64,000 bases of DNA from Exophiala sp. HKRS030. Taxonomy: Eukaryota; Ascomycota; Eurotiomycetes; Chaetothyriales; Herpotrichiellaceae. The translations under genes and the position numbers were made by a program. The stretch lies in assembly GCA_023897205.1 (NCBI GenBank), contig JAHWDD010000004.1:3224001-3288000 (forward strand), in the 5' to 3' direction. Positions within the stretch are counted from its first letter, which is position 1. The number at the start of each line of letters is the position of its first letter. Below the pieces are notes generated by a model. That model did not search any database. It was not told the DNA's origin and was given only the letters and a program-made list of their open reading frames with translations. This document shows positions 44,930-56,365 of the stretch, piece by piece.

Positions 44930-46688
44930 TCACAGCATATAGCGGAATCCCTTCTGCAACTGGCGTGCGGCGTCGATACCGACACCTTCCACCTTTGCGG
45001 TGGTCTCCAGCCGACGTAGTTCCATCTCGGTGAGTTGCACGTTTTCATTCTCGAGCCTCTCCTGACGTTTGTTGAGCACGCGCAAGTTGAAGTAGACAAA
45101 GGCGGCCGAGAGGCCACCCATGACCTGTAGGGCGATGCATATCCCCAAGGCGACGTGATAAAAGGGTGCCTCCGACGTGTAGTATGTGTATGGGGTCCAG
45201 ATGCTTGCCGAGTTCGCAATCATGTTGATGATCCCAAAAGCGGCGGCCCGTTTGGCTGGGGGCCGGGGGATGGAGCTGGCCACCCAAGAGTACAAGACCC
45301 CGTTCTGCGCAAATGTCATGTTCATGAGGAAGAAGGAAAAGTATCGAGGTCCAAAGGAATCGACTGTCATGAAGATGACGAAACCAACAATGGTGATGGG
45401 GATCGGGTAGAAGAAGAACCAGAACCGACGACCCATTCGGTCTGCCACCCAGTTGTGCGCGAGACTGTAAAAGACCAAAAAGAGGTAAGGCGGTGCCACC
45501 AACAACAGTGACACCGTGTGGCTGTATCCCAGCGTGGCCGTCAAGGTCGGGAAAAAGTATTGGAACCCACCCGCGCCGCCGATACAGAAATACATGAAGG
45601 CGAAAGCCCAGGTCTTGACGTCGGTCACGGCCATCTTGAGACCGGCAATTTGACTCATGCCGCCCTCTTGGTCAAGGTCAGCTTCGGCCGCCTCGATGGC
45701 CAGTCGTCGAAGGGCGACCTGCTGTTGCTCCTCTGCGAGGCTGCGCCACGTGTCGGGAAAATCGGGCAACACGACACAGACCACCAGGCCGATGAAACAG
45801 GTGATGGATCCCTCGATGATATAAAGCCATCGCCATGCCGCGAGTCCACGGGCTCCGTTCAAGCCGTGTAGGATCCCGGCGGCGATCAGATTGCCAAAAG
45901 CACCGCTGAGTAACGAGCCCGAGTAGAAGACGCTCATTCGGAAGGCCAACTCCTTCTTGGTGTACCATTTGGACAGGTAAAACAGTGTGCCTCCGAAGAA
46001 TGGGGCCTCTGTATATTGAAAATTTGGGTATTTGTCAATAAATGAGTCCTGACTCCTAATAGGTGGGTTTGACGAGGGAGAGAGAGCGCGCGCGCATATG
46101 TGTGAGAAAAACTACAAAACATACCGACGAATCCCAAGAAGAATCGACATGCCACGATGCCGGAATAGCTTTGGACTTGGCTGGTCAAAGCAGAGACAAA
46201 ACCCCATACCACCACGCAAGTTCCGATGTAGAGCGAAGGTCGGCCCATGTAGTTGAGCATGAGATTGGACGGGACCTGCATGAGGAGGTACCCGACGAAC
46301 AAGATGGACAGACCGGTTTGATAGTCTTGATCAGAGAGTTTGAGGTCTTCCATCAGACCTTGTAATTTCGCTGCGGCATAGTTGTTTCTAGATTGGACCA
46401 AAGACACAAAAAGTGTCGTATACGCAGTTAGTTTCCGTACTTCATCGTCGAGAAAGGGTGCCAGATGGGTGACACGCAAAGTTCAACTCACCTGTCGATA
46501 TAGTTCATCAGGTATACTAGGATGATCAGAGGCATGATTCGAGCATCGATCTTCCGACGCAAAGTCTTCTCAATCGCCTTTTCCTCTGGAGTCAGTTCAA
46601 CCACATGGACCACCTCTGCATGGGCCTCCACATTGCCTCCCATCAAGTCCTTGTCCGAAATGATGTGTTGTTCGCCGGCGTGAACCAT
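44930..46688 (-). CDS. MFS permease, anion:cation symporter (Dal5-like) family
   Basis: Exons on the minus strand are 46688-46492, 46387-46125 and 46008-44930, 512 residues. The N-terminal DARIMPLIILVYLMNYIDRNNY is the standard ACS/Dal5 first helix, followed by LSILFVGYLLMQVPSNLMLN (helix 2 motif) and GRPSLYIGTCVVVWGFVSAL. Twelve membrane segments are visible overall. The ACS family moves organic anions such as allantoate, pantothenate, nicotinate, tartrate and sugar acids. Its place between the DapA-family and glucarate-dehydratase-like genes makes sugar-acid import the best guess. The second intron carries a GAGAGAGCGCGCGCGC stretch. The cluster role is inference. Confidence 0.9.
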
Positions 46689-47394
46689 GATGGCTATGGA
46701 TGAATAAGTGTATATTTGAGGCTTCAAAACCCTATGAACCCGCAGTATCAAATTGGACTGCTGTTGCTGCTGCTGCTCACGAAGCACCAAAGTCTTCGTA
46801 TATATATACTCATACACCCCAGGACTTCCTCCAGATTGACTCCGCAAGTCATTTTGTTAGCTCAACTAAAGGGGGGGATTTGGGTGGGAGGTCGATCATC
46901 GATGTGAGGACGGAAAAGTATCCCTCAATTCTGTCTATACGGATAAGTAACTTGTACGTTACCCCATAACCGATTTCTCCACGACATTCACACGGATAAG
47001 TATCATTACCCCCAACATTGTTTCTGTCTACTGTCCAATGTCATGCGAGCTTGTTGTAGTAGATGCTCCAACATCAGATCATGTTAGGAACAGTCATAAT
47101 ACACGAGAATCAGACGAGGTAAAGGGAAAGTCCAGTATTTTAAGTCAGGATGGCATGATACCCCTAATCACATTCGGCAACCCAGACTCGAACTACCGGT
47201 ACACTTAGCCTAGCAAGATTCGCTTTGGTTCCCTTTTACCAGCGTGAGCTTTTTGATTACTACCTACCTAAATTGAATGCATGGAAAAGGGCGGACATCT
47301 ATCAGCTACTCTATTGAAGTAAAGAGTAGAATGTTTACATATAGCCAGCAGTCATACAGACCAAATATATATGTAGATGTCGTACTTTTTTTGT
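46689..47394. promoter_or_regulatory. Promoter region of the MFS permease
   Basis: A TATA-like TATATATATAC lies at about 46798-46809, 110 bp upstream of the start. Further up, two near-identical CGGATAAGTA boxes (46940-46949 and 46993-47002) each precede a TTACCCC. They contain GATAAG, the core recognised by GATA factors such as AreA. A CCCCAG (CreA-like, CTGGGG on the other strand) is at 46817-46822. Site calls are from motif only. Confidence 0.45.
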
Positions 47395-48663
47395 TCACCA
47401 CCGTGGGATGTCGGCGGAGAAGTCAGGGTGAAATTTTTTCATGTAAGTAGTGTCGTCTCGCTTCCGCAATCCACAGTCAAGATACTGCCGGTGTAGTCGT
47501 GCGAGTTTCTCCCTGTCGAGTTCAACCCCTAGGCCAGGGGTGGTGGGAACCGCCACGCCACCGTCGACCCACTTCAGACTGCCATCGACTACCACATCTT
47601 CGTCGCGACGCTTCCACGGCCAGTGCGTGTCACAGGCGTAGTCGAGGTTGGGGGTTGCAGATGCCAGGTGCGACATGGCGGCGAGCGAGATGCCCAGGTG
47701 GCTGTTTGAATGCATCGACAGCCTCATGCCCCACGTCGCGCAAATGGCCGCGAGGGCCTGAGACTTGCGCAGGCCTCCCCAGAAATGATGGTCGGACAAG
47801 ATCACCTGGACGGCACCTTGCGAGATGGACGAGGGAAGGTGAGAGAAGGCGACCACGGCCATGTTCGTCGCCAAGGGCATCTTCGCCTCCCTGGCCACGG
47901 CGGCCATCCCTTCGATCTCGGGAGCCGGATCCTCCAAGTACTCGATGATGCCTTCCAACTCCTTGGCCACCCATTTAGACGTCTCCACGGTCCATGCGGC
48001 ATTGGGATCGATTCTCAACGGGACTCTGGGGAAAGCGGCGTGCAGGGCTTTGACGGCTTCGACCTCCTGAGCTGGAGGGTAGACGCCGCCCTTGAGTTTT
48101 ATCGCCTTGAACCCATATTCGTCGACAATTTTTCGAGCTTGTTTGACCAACCCGGCCGCGTCGAGCGCCTCGCCATACTCGTCATCTGGCTCTCCTGGGT
48201 GTCCTTTCCACTTGTAGAAGAGATACGCCGAATACGGCACGTTGTCCCTCACGCGGCCACCGAGCAAGTCGCTCACCGGCACACCGGCCACTTTGCCTTG
48301 GATGTCCAAGCAAGCAACCTCGAAAGGTGAAAAGACTTTGTCAGCGACGGAGGCCGTGGTGACCATGCCGGCCATGCCGTCACCTCCAGTAGTGGTGTCT
48401 CCCACCAGAGATTCGATACATCTCTGGTAGATGCCATTTGTATCGTACACTGAAAGCCCCCTGATCTGTTCGGCTGCTTTTTGCAGACGATGCAGATGCG
48501 TCGAGTCGCCGTACGATTCGCCGAGCCCATAAGTATCACCGTCCGTGACAACCTCGATGATGCTTCGTAATGCGAAAGGTTCGTGCACACCGACGCTATT
48601 CAGCAGGGGCATATCATGGAATGCCACCGGCGTGATTATGATGTCTTTAATTTTAAGGGCCAT
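47395..48663 (-). CDS. Glucarate-dehydratase-like enolase-superfamily enzyme
   Basis: An intronless 422-residue protein with its start at ATG 48663; the frame upstream lacks family similarity. It matches bacterial D-glucarate dehydratase (GlucD) throughout: GFKAIKLKGGV with K189-x-K191, RIDPNAAW with D219 and N221, EYLEDPAPE (E244), LATNMAV (N267), LSDHHFWGG (D291), and SMHSNSHLGISLAAMSH with H318 as the second base. The ending includes DTHWPWK and PGLGVELD, also GlucD-like. The K-x-K plus His arrangement is that of acid-sugar dehydratases of the mandelate racemase group that act on both epimers. Expected reaction: D-glucarate, galactarate or a related aldarate to the 4-deoxy-5-keto acid. Exact specificity cannot be read. 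Confidence 0.9.
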   Translation of the reverse strand: MALKIKDIIITPVAFHDMPLLNSVGVHEPFALRSIIEVVTDGDTYGLGESYGDSTHLHRLQKAAEQIRGLSVYDTNGIYQRCIESLVGDTTTGGDGMAGMVTTASVADKVFSPFEVACLDIQGKVAGVPVSDLLGGRVRDNVPYSAYLFYKWKGHPGEPDDEYGEALDAAGLVKQARKIVDEYGFKAIKLKGGVYPPAQEVEAVKALHAAFPRVPLRIDPNAAWTVETSKWVAKELEGIIEYLEDPAPEIEGMAAVAREAKMPLATNMAVVAFSHLPSSISQGAVQVILSDHHFWGGLRKSQALAAICATWGMRLSMHSNSHLGISLAAMSHLASATPNLDYACDTHWPWKRRDEDVVVDGSLKWVDGGVAVPTTPGLGVELDREKLARLHRQYLDCGLRKRDDTTYMKKFHPDFSADIPRW

Positions 48664-49187
48664 GATTTCCGTACCTGGGTAGTTACGGTTTTCGGCACAA
48701 GCGGCTGCAGGCTTCAACGAGGAGATCTCAAGGAGCCATGGATATACTTCGTTAGGATTGATAAATCTTACTTTTCGAGTGGATGTAAACACCCTTCTAC
48801 TAAGACCGCGGCGGGCAGTCGTTAACCGAGAGACATCGCGAAGTAACCTGAGATATTTATCCGTGATGATGCTCTAGCTATGCGGATATGTATGGTGGGG
48901 GCCTCGTCTCCATCTGGGGTACAAAGTCATGCTATGCTTAGCTCTGGGCTGAGGGCTTTGCCGAACTACCCAGGTATTGCTTGGGATTTTGAAGTAAAGT
49001 CCTTTGACACCAGCTTCAGGCCTGTAAACGGCACCAAATTGGATTGTTCTGCGTACAACTAGTTCTAGGCAAGAAGTTCTGCTCATTGTCAACAATCACA
49101 AAGTGGATCACAATCGTTATAAATGTTTTTTGTGTTTAAATTAGCACGTTTTTATCAAGTCAGGAAACTTCTGACCGTTCTCTCCTT
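48664..49187. promoter_or_regulatory. Promoter of the glucarate-dehydratase-like gene
   Basis: About 520 bp between two minus-strand genes. It contains CCGCGG at 48806-48811, followed by another CGG, possible targets of a Zn2Cys6 protein. No gene seen. Confidence 0.45.
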
Positions 49188-50975
49188 TCATGCCAGCACT
49201 ATGTCCATCTTCATTTCTTTCAAGACATCCTGCCACTGTATATCGACTGCCGACGATGTTTCACTCCTTCGCCGCCATAACTCCTCCGCTATATCCTTAG
49301 AGAAATCGAGATTCTTGAAACCATGTCTTCGCTTCATCATGTACCACGCAACCATACGCTGCTGAAGATCTGTACTCAGGCATTCACAAGCCACGATGAA
49401 CGGCGGCCACACCAGCGTACACCCAATCGTCTCCCCTCCAAGAACCTCGATTGCTTCAAGGTGGCCTACGGCGATCTCGACCATTTCTTGGACCTCTTCG
49501 GGCGGTCGTCGCTTGAGCGTGCGCTGGAAGTAGACCAAGCTGGCGTAGTAGAAGACATATGCGTGGTTCCGAGTCAAAGCCTGCGAAACGGGATCCAAAT
49601 TCTCCATGTCCAATGTCTCTGGGGTCTGCATGTAGAGCTGCAGCTCAAGGTCGTCGAGCATCTCCTTGCTCGTATCGGGGTTCGTGTTGGATATCCGCTT
49701 GATCAAAGAATTCATCATGACAATATGCTTCAACATCGGACGTGTGAGGCCAAAAAATCGGTCCAGCACGTAGTGCCGCTCATCGAGGAAATCGTCCGAT
49801 TCCATGTCCACTTCGATGGTCGATGGGAGATTGATATTGCATAGCGCTGCAATAGCGAGATAGCCTTGATATACCATTGACGAAGACTTGTCACGATCCC
49901 AAGCATTGCCTTCGATTGTCGAGAGCCAGGAGGCACCGCCTTCGAGATGTGTGCGCCATTCAGAGGAGCGACCAGTAATCATATCCATGGCCGAGAACAT
50001 GGTGATAGTGGCCAGGATGGAACCACGCTGGGCGTCAACTCCGGGATTGGTGTTGGGATTGTGCTTGGCGTTTGCTAAGCTATGCCGCAGGTGCATAATT
50101 GCAAGGTTGTAATGCTTCATAGCAAGGGTGAGGGACTTAGAATCGTCATTCAACAACTGGCCGCGACTGAAGGCGGATGCGGCACACAGAGCGTGGAAGA
50201 GGGCGATCTGGCCGTTGGATTGGCTAGAAGGGGAGCTCAATCCGGCGAGAGCCATGGGTGTAAAGACGCTGCGGAAGGGGTTATCTGAACGATCCACGGG
50301 AACAAGGTGCCACGACACAAAACTTGTCCAGTGATGAATTAACTCCCGTTGTTCGCTTGGTCGAGGGAGGAGGTCGAGGTGGCGGAAAGATGGCGGGGTC
50401 GATGCTTGGCTCAGATCGAAAGAAATGGAGGCGGAATCTATATCAGACTGAGACAAGATTGATGTCGACGGCGAATAAATGGTCTCGATTTCTTCTTCTT
50501 CAGCGTCGCCAGTGTCAGCTTGTGACGGCGGTGGGAAGCCGTTGGACAGGGAAGATTCTGGGGCTCGTTGTAGATTTCCGTATCGCAAGCCATCGGGATC
50601 ATAGCCGTCGAGAAGAAAGACTGAAAAAGGACCTGCCGACAAGTCGTCGGTCTCTGCCGGGAAATTTTCTATCGTGTCCAAGGCTTCGAGGACATCGACC
50701 CGCATAAAGCTCGAATCATCGTCGTAGATCGCTGGGGCACCTATCGCCCGCCTGCTGTTCTGCTCCCTTTCCTGTGTGTTAGGGTCGACCCAGACCAGTC
50801 TGATTCCGTAGCCCTGGCAAGAGAAACCTCCTTTCAGACATCTTGCACATTCCGGCCGCTCCTCACCACACTTTACGTGCCTATTCCGACACGTCCAGCA
50901 TGCCGTGAAGGTTTTGGTGTGCTTGACAGGCTGGCGGGGTTTCGCTGATTTGCGCCCAGTGGTTACTTGTTTCAT
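49188..50975 (-). CDS. Zn2Cys6 transcription factor (right edge of the sugar-acid cluster)
   Basis: A single exon of 595 residues from ATG 50975 (the frame continues further only by a GTG). The zinc cluster is C26-x2-C29-x6-C36-x6-C43-x2-C46-x6-C53 (ACWTCRNRHVKCGEERPEC at its core), followed by GYGIRLVW. The middle is Ser/Asp-rich. The C-terminal half (HHWTSFVSWHLVPVD; FHALCAASAFSRGQLLND; VFYYASLVYFQRTLKRRP) is the Fungal_trans_2 / acriflavine-sensitivity-control type domain. Members near catabolic genes often act as their pathway regulator. It is divergent from the alpha-arrestin gene, from which 393 bp separate it. Confidence 0.9.
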   Translation of the reverse strand: MKQVTTGRKSAKPRQPVKHTKTFTACWTCRNRHVKCGEERPECARCLKGGFSCQGYGIRLVWVDPNTQEREQNSRRAIGAPAIYDDDSSFMRVDVLEALDTIENFPAETDDLSAGPFSVFLLDGYDPDGLRYGNLQRAPESSLSNGFPPPSQADTGDAEEEEIETIYSPSTSILSQSDIDSASISFDLSQASTPPSFRHLDLLPRPSEQRELIHHWTSFVSWHLVPVDRSDNPFRSVFTPMALAGLSSPSSQSNGQIALFHALCAASAFSRGQLLNDDSKSLTLAMKHYNLAIMHLRHSLANAKHNPNTNPGVDAQRGSILATITMFSAMDMITGRSSEWRTHLEGGASWLSTIEGNAWDRDKSSSMVYQGYLAIAALCNINLPSTIEVDMESDDFLDERHYVLDRFFGLTRPMLKHIVMMNSLIKRISNTNPDTSKEMLDDLELQLYMQTPETLDMENLDPVSQALTRNHAYVFYYASLVYFQRTLKRRPPEEVQEMVEIAVGHLEAIEVLGGETIGCTLVWPPFIVACECLSTDLQQRMVAWYMMKRRHGFKNLDFSKDIAEELWRRRSETSSAVDIQWQDVLKEMKMDIVLA

Positions 50976-51368
50976 CTGGCATAGTAAGACATTGCGTGTC
51001 ACGCGTTTGCTGGAGCTTGATGGTGCCTGTTGGCGTCTACCACCTCAAAAGCTCCCTGTTGTCGACTTTCTAGCGATATCCGAGGTCTATCAAGAGTGAC
51101 GATAAGAGAAGCCGAAAGAGGGCAAGAAAAGATGACCTGGAACTCGGGACGGATGATGGTTTCCCCGGCCGCAACCCCTCCTCGTATTCGTTTTCGCGGC
51201 TCCGTGCGACGTCAATGGTCGATAGTTTGCAATGTTTCTGCTCAGCCTCGCCAGGCGCACTATTCCTCAACCAAGAGACATTGTTATCCTTTATTGTTGT
51301 TTGGCCACTGCCCCTTTCTCTGTTGGCTGGGAAAGTTATCGCTCTAATGTCGACTTCGACTCGGATCG
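50976..51368. promoter_or_regulatory. Divergent promoter, regulator and alpha-arrestin
   Basis: 393 bp shared by two divergent start codons. CCCCGGCCGC lies near 51163-51172. No clear TATA box was found. Confidence 0.45.
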
Positions 51369-53222
51369 ATGTCGGTCCATATTCAGTTTGATCAACCCGA
51401 ATCCAGATGCTACACGAATCTCGACTTCGTGACCGGGAGGGTTGTCCTAGTCCTTCCATACGATGCCGCGATCACTGCTGTCACCGTCAAACTTGAGGGA
51501 GAGAGTCGTACCCGGCTCTCTGGACCGAAATTTCCTGGCAATGAGCGCTCAGATAAGAGGAGGTACGAGTTAGAAGCACACAAGGTTCGCAACAAGGGTT
51601 TCCGTATTGTGCCTGCGCTCACCAGTACTACAGCTTTTGTACAAAGTTCTTACCGTTTTTCCCACGCCCGAGCTACAAGACAAGAGCACACCGTCCGCTT
51701 ATACCCTCCTGTCTGGACAATATGTGTACCCATTCAGTTTCAAGGTACGCAGAGATCAATTTGCTGGCTTCGTCACGCGTCTAATGGCCTCATCAGTTCC
51801 CATTCAATAACGATTGCCAAAGACGGCCTCCGACGGCAATGAAAGACATCAAACTCGGCCACCTGAATGTTCAATTTGCCCCGGATTTGAACAAGCACGT
51901 AAAGAAAACCCTACCTCCGTCCTTGAGCGGCTTTCCAGGCGAGGCGGAGATAAAATACTATGTCAAGGCGACTGTGGTTCGACCCAAGTTCTTTCAGGAG
52001 AACTTGCGATCGGTATTATCAGCTGTTCTTGAGACTACATTACTACTTTGCTGACACGTACAAGATATGCGATATTAAATTCCTCCCCATTGAACCCCCT
52101 CGACCTAAAGACCGGCATGAAGAAACCTTTGCTCGGCGGAAGCGTCAATTCCAGCCATACCCTGCACCTTCTCAAAAGAAGGGACTTTTCAAGAAATCAT
52201 CCACACCACAATCTGCGGAAGAAGAACCGCCGGCATTTCAGGTCGATGCGCGACTACCGAACCCTGCCATTCTCACATGCAACGAACGGCTTCCGCTTCG
52301 AATACTCATTGAGAAGCTCAATGACAGTTCGGCAAATGTCTATCTCAGTATGCTGCAGATTGAACTGATCGGCTACACCAATGTCAGGGCGCATGACCTA
52401 GAGCGGACAGAGAGCGGAAGCTGGGTCTTGATGTCACAAGCTAACATGAATATGCCGTTGGGTAATCCCACTGATAAAAGCCGCAAGGAGTGGAAATTGC
52501 CATCCAGACTGTGGGACGACTATCCTATACCAAATACTGTGTGTCCAACCTTCGATACGTGCAATATCTCTCGCCGATACGAGCTTGAAATCCGAGTCGG
52601 TCTTGCTCACGAAAATGCTGGTGGAATGCGGCCAGAACTCATCATTCTCCCTCTGCGACTGCCTGTGATGGTGTACTCAGGTATTGCGCCTCCACCACAG
52701 CTGTTGCAAGCCATGGCAAACAACCCACGACCGCAAGAAGCGCCTCCACCCGTGTTTCCTCGACCTCATCAAAGTAATGGATCGCCTGTGCAAAAGCCAA
52801 CACCGAGCGCTACACCAACAACTCCAGTGTCTGAAACACACTCTTTCCCCACCTCAGTAGGGTCATACAGCCCTGAACAACACAACAACGTCCCTGACGA
52901 GGCTCCACCAAGTTATGAAGATGCCATCGCAGATGACATAGCACCTGTCGACGGCCCCAGGCGAGAGTATGATGTGCCTTCCCAGCCTGGTCAGGAGCAT
53001 GTTTTCAACACCGAAAAGGGTGGACTTGGGCGACGGGTTAGTGAGAGGCTGTTCTCCAGTAATAGTCCTGCGGCCCCTGCAAGGACCGTGTCTATGCCAA
53101 ATGCTTTACATTCTGTCCCGATCACGGAAGACGAGGCTGAGAATGTGACTGGATCCCCAATAGGTGAGGATGCAAGGCGACCACCGTCGGGGAAAAGAAC
53201 TTTGACTGGGACCAAAGAATAA
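51369..53222 (+). CDS. Alpha-arrestin (arrestin-related trafficking adaptor) with PPxY motif
   Basis: Exons 51369-51584, 51634-51744, 51797-52012 and 52065-53222 give 566 residues. The arrestin N domain shows in HIQFDQPESRCYTNLDFVTG, VTVKLEGESRTRLSG, YTLLSGQYVYPFSFK joined to FPFNND, and GEAEIKYYVKATVVRP. The arrestin C-like segment follows (ILTCNERLPLRILIEKLNDS). The Pro-rich tail has PPSYEDAI (P462-P-S-Y465), the docking motif for WW domains of Rsp5/NEDD4-type ligases. The role is ligase adaptor in endocytosis of plasma membrane transporters. Intron 1 has donor GTTCGC, the weakest of the four-exon model. Whether it controls the permease 5 kb away is speculation. Confidence 0.87.
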
Positions 53223-53606
53223 AAGGCCTGTTCGATTACTGGTTGCAGCAAGCGAGGCGTTGGCATGGGCTGCTACTTACCATGAGAAGGATTTTGGACC
53301 AATGATGGGTCTGAACAAATAGAAAAAGTACTATTTTGTACTCTCTGTACAAATCCTCATGATGCATGACACAGGGGCCCTCGTTGGTTTCTTCGTTAGA
53401 CACTGGCAGGCACGTGACATGACGTATACCTCCAAGACTCGAAATCTTCTGCCTACTTTGTCCAACCCTCCAACGTCGTCATGAATTTCTTGCCTGCCGC
53501 ACAGTAATCCTGCAATGAACAACATATCTGGTGTTGACTATGTGGCTCTAACAACAATTATCAGAGAACTTGGAATAGAGAGCAGTTGATCGGCAAGTCG
53601 TGGGCC
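53223..53606. other. Intergenic: arrestin 3' side and CSC1 promoter
   Basis: Short spacer between two plus-strand genes. No gene seen. Confidence 0.5.
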
Positions 53607-56365
53607 ATGGAGGCCACCAAAGACAAGGTATGAAAGAACGCAACTCCATTCCGTCAGAAGTATTACTCGTCACAGAAGTGTATGCACGAGCAGTGCCACC
53701 CAAGTGCTCATAACCTTCTCAATGAATTTGCTAACACTTGTAGACCCCAGGATCTGGTGGTCACCGGAGCTCGGGCTCTACTTCCTTTGCCGCCATTGGA
53801 GCTGCGTTGATTCCCACAGCGATCACAGCAGGCATTTTTCTCCTTGGATTTATTCTTCTTCGAGCAAGATACAAGAACATATATGCACCACGAACGTACT
53901 TTCGTACCATCTCACGCAAGTACGTAGATCGATCGAGTGGATGATTGGAACATGTTTGTGCTAATACCAATCAGGGATCGGACTCCCTCGTCCAGCCACA
54001 CCTCCGTATCGTGGTATCACGACTTTAAAGCTCTTGACGACAAATTTATCCTGCGTCATTCATCTCTAGAGGCATATCTATTCCTACGTTATCTGCGGAT
54101 GATTGTTCTAGTCTGTGGCGTTGGATGTTTATTGACCTGGCCGGTCCTCTTCGCCGTGAATGCTTCTGGAGGTGGTGACTCAACGCAATTAGACAGAATC
54201 TCTTTCAGCAATGTCTCCAAAACTGAGAGACTATATGCACATGCTGTAATTGCGTGGGTTTTCTTCGGTATGTTTCCCCAATGCCACTTGAGGAATCCTT
54301 GCTGATGTGCATAGCCTTCATCTTGTTGCTCATTACTCGAGAGAGACTTTTCATTGTTGGACTTCGTCAAGCTTATCAGACTATACCCTTGAATAACACT
54401 CGACTATCAGCCAGAGTGGTGATGTTTCTCGCTGTGCCGCCTGATGGACTTCGACCTGAAAACCTTCAACGATACTTTGGTAAAGACGCAGTCAGGTCTT
54501 GGCCAGCATCAAAGTTGGGTCAATTGGAGAGCAAAGTGGGCAAGAGAAACATCCAAGTCGACAAACTTGAGGAAGCCGAGTTGGACTTTCTGCGAAAAGC
54601 GAATAAGAAAGGTTATGATACCAGAAATGGCCGTGACGGTACAACTGTTGCTACAAGTGCAGAGGACCATCGGCCTGTTCACCGCACACACTATGTTCTT
54701 GGGGATAAAACCGACAGCATATCGCATCTGCAAGAAGAAATTACATCCATGGCCTCTGATGTGGACAAGATGCGTCAAGCTGGTGTGAACGAATCGAACA
54801 TAAGACATGGAGCTGTATTTGTGGAATTTAAAGACCAAGCGGCTGCGCATTTGGCCTTCCAGCAGGTACGACACGCTTCGCCACTCTCGTTACAGCCAAA
54901 ATTTGTTGGTGTACAACCGAAAGAAGTGCTTTGGCAGAACCTCAACCTGGATCCCTCGATGCGGATCTCTTACTCTTACCTTGCCATAGCGCTAGCACTC
55001 GCTACCATAATGCTCTGGTCTATCCCCGTGGGTATCATCGGAACGATCTCGAACATCAATTACCTGACGGATAAGTTCCACTGGCTCCGATTCATCAATA
55101 AGCTTCCTGAACCAGTTTTGGCACTTCTGACCGGACTCGTACCACCACTATTACTCAGCACTGTCGTGTCCTACGTGCCATACTTTTTCAAGTATGTGGC
55201 GACACTATCTGGGCAACCCACCAGCATTGAAGTCAACAAGTGGGCTCAAAATTGGTATTTCGTCTTTCAAGTCGTCCAAGTTTTCCTTATAACCACATTT
55301 TCATCCGGGGCGGCTGCTGTAGCCAACAAGGTAGCCAACGAACCAACCTCGATCCCAACGCTGCTCGCAAAGAATCTCCCAAAGGCTTCGAACTTCTACC
55401 TGACTTACTTTATCATTCAGGGCCTGGGTACCGCGTCCAAGAACATCATCAACTACTCGGATCTTTTCTCGTACATGTTTTTCTACTACGTCATGAACAA
55501 GACTCCACGACAAAAGTTCAATACGTACACGCAGATGAAAGGAATCAGTTGGTTCAATGTCTATCCCAAATTCACCAACCTCGCGGTGATTGCAATAGCA
55601 TATTCATGCATTGCACCCCTGGTACTGGGATTTGCCGGCATTGGAATATTTCTGTTTTATATGAGTTACCGCTACAACTTGCTCTACGTGATCCAAGTCA
55701 AGTCAGAGACGCGAGGCGAGAGCTACACTAGAGCCCTCCAGCATCTAATGACGGCATTGTATCTGGCGGAACTGTGCTTGATCGGCCTGTTTGGCATTAA
55801 GAAAGCCCCAGGTCCCTCGACAATGATGTCGATACTTTTGGTATTGACCGCACTCTATCATTTCACCGTCAACAAATATCTCACGCCTCTCGAGACCTAT
55901 ATGCCAGTGGATGTCCTCTCAAATGACGAGGAGGAGGAACGGCCTCTCCTGGGTTCCCAGGGAGACATGACGCAGCGTTCTCGGATACATAGATTTGGGG
56001 CCGGGAAAGTCCCTCCGATCTTGCTCGACCCACTGGCTGCGTTCCTCGAGCCTCACATCTTTGCTTCACAAGAGGCTCTTCGACCGTGGCTCCAAGACCC
56101 TGAGGGAGAGTTCGAGGAGTCAGTCTCGTACACCGATGAGCAATTGAGGAATGCATATCTCAACCCGGCATTGACCTCGAAAACGCCCAAGATCTGGATC
56201 CCGAGAGACTCCAAGGGTGTCTCGAAGCAGCTGGTCGGTGAGAATGAAAGTTCTGGGCTGACTAGCACGGATGAAGGGGCAGAGCTGAGTGCATCGAATG
56301 AGATTATCTGGAACCAGAATGACTTTACAAGTGTGCCTATTTTCAAAGAGGCAACCAGGTATTAA
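53607..56365 (+). CDS. CSC1/DUF221-family calcium-permeable stress-gated channel (TMEM63/OSCA-like)
   Basis: Exons 53607-53627, 53744-53919, 53975-54267 and 54315-56365 give 846 residues. Exon 1 is only seven codons (MEATKDK), the N-terminal tail before helix 1 (ALIPTAITAGIFLLGFILLR). Helix 2 and 3 regions follow, then the cytosolic loop with RSWPASKLGQLESKVGKRNI and GAVFVEFKDQAAAHLAFQQV (RRM-like) and the 7-TM domain (YLAIALALATIMLWSIPVGI, LALLTGLVPPLLLSTVVSYV and further). The tail ends in acidic residues. OSCA/TMEM63 proteins are osmosensitive cation channels; yeast Csc1, Rsn1 and Phm7 are the relatives. Subfamily is not resolved. Confidence 0.9.

Noticed and set aside
47180..47205. tRNA-like GTTCGAGTC on the minus strand
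   Set aside because: The flanking five bases do not form a T stem, and no anticodon arm could be placed upstream.
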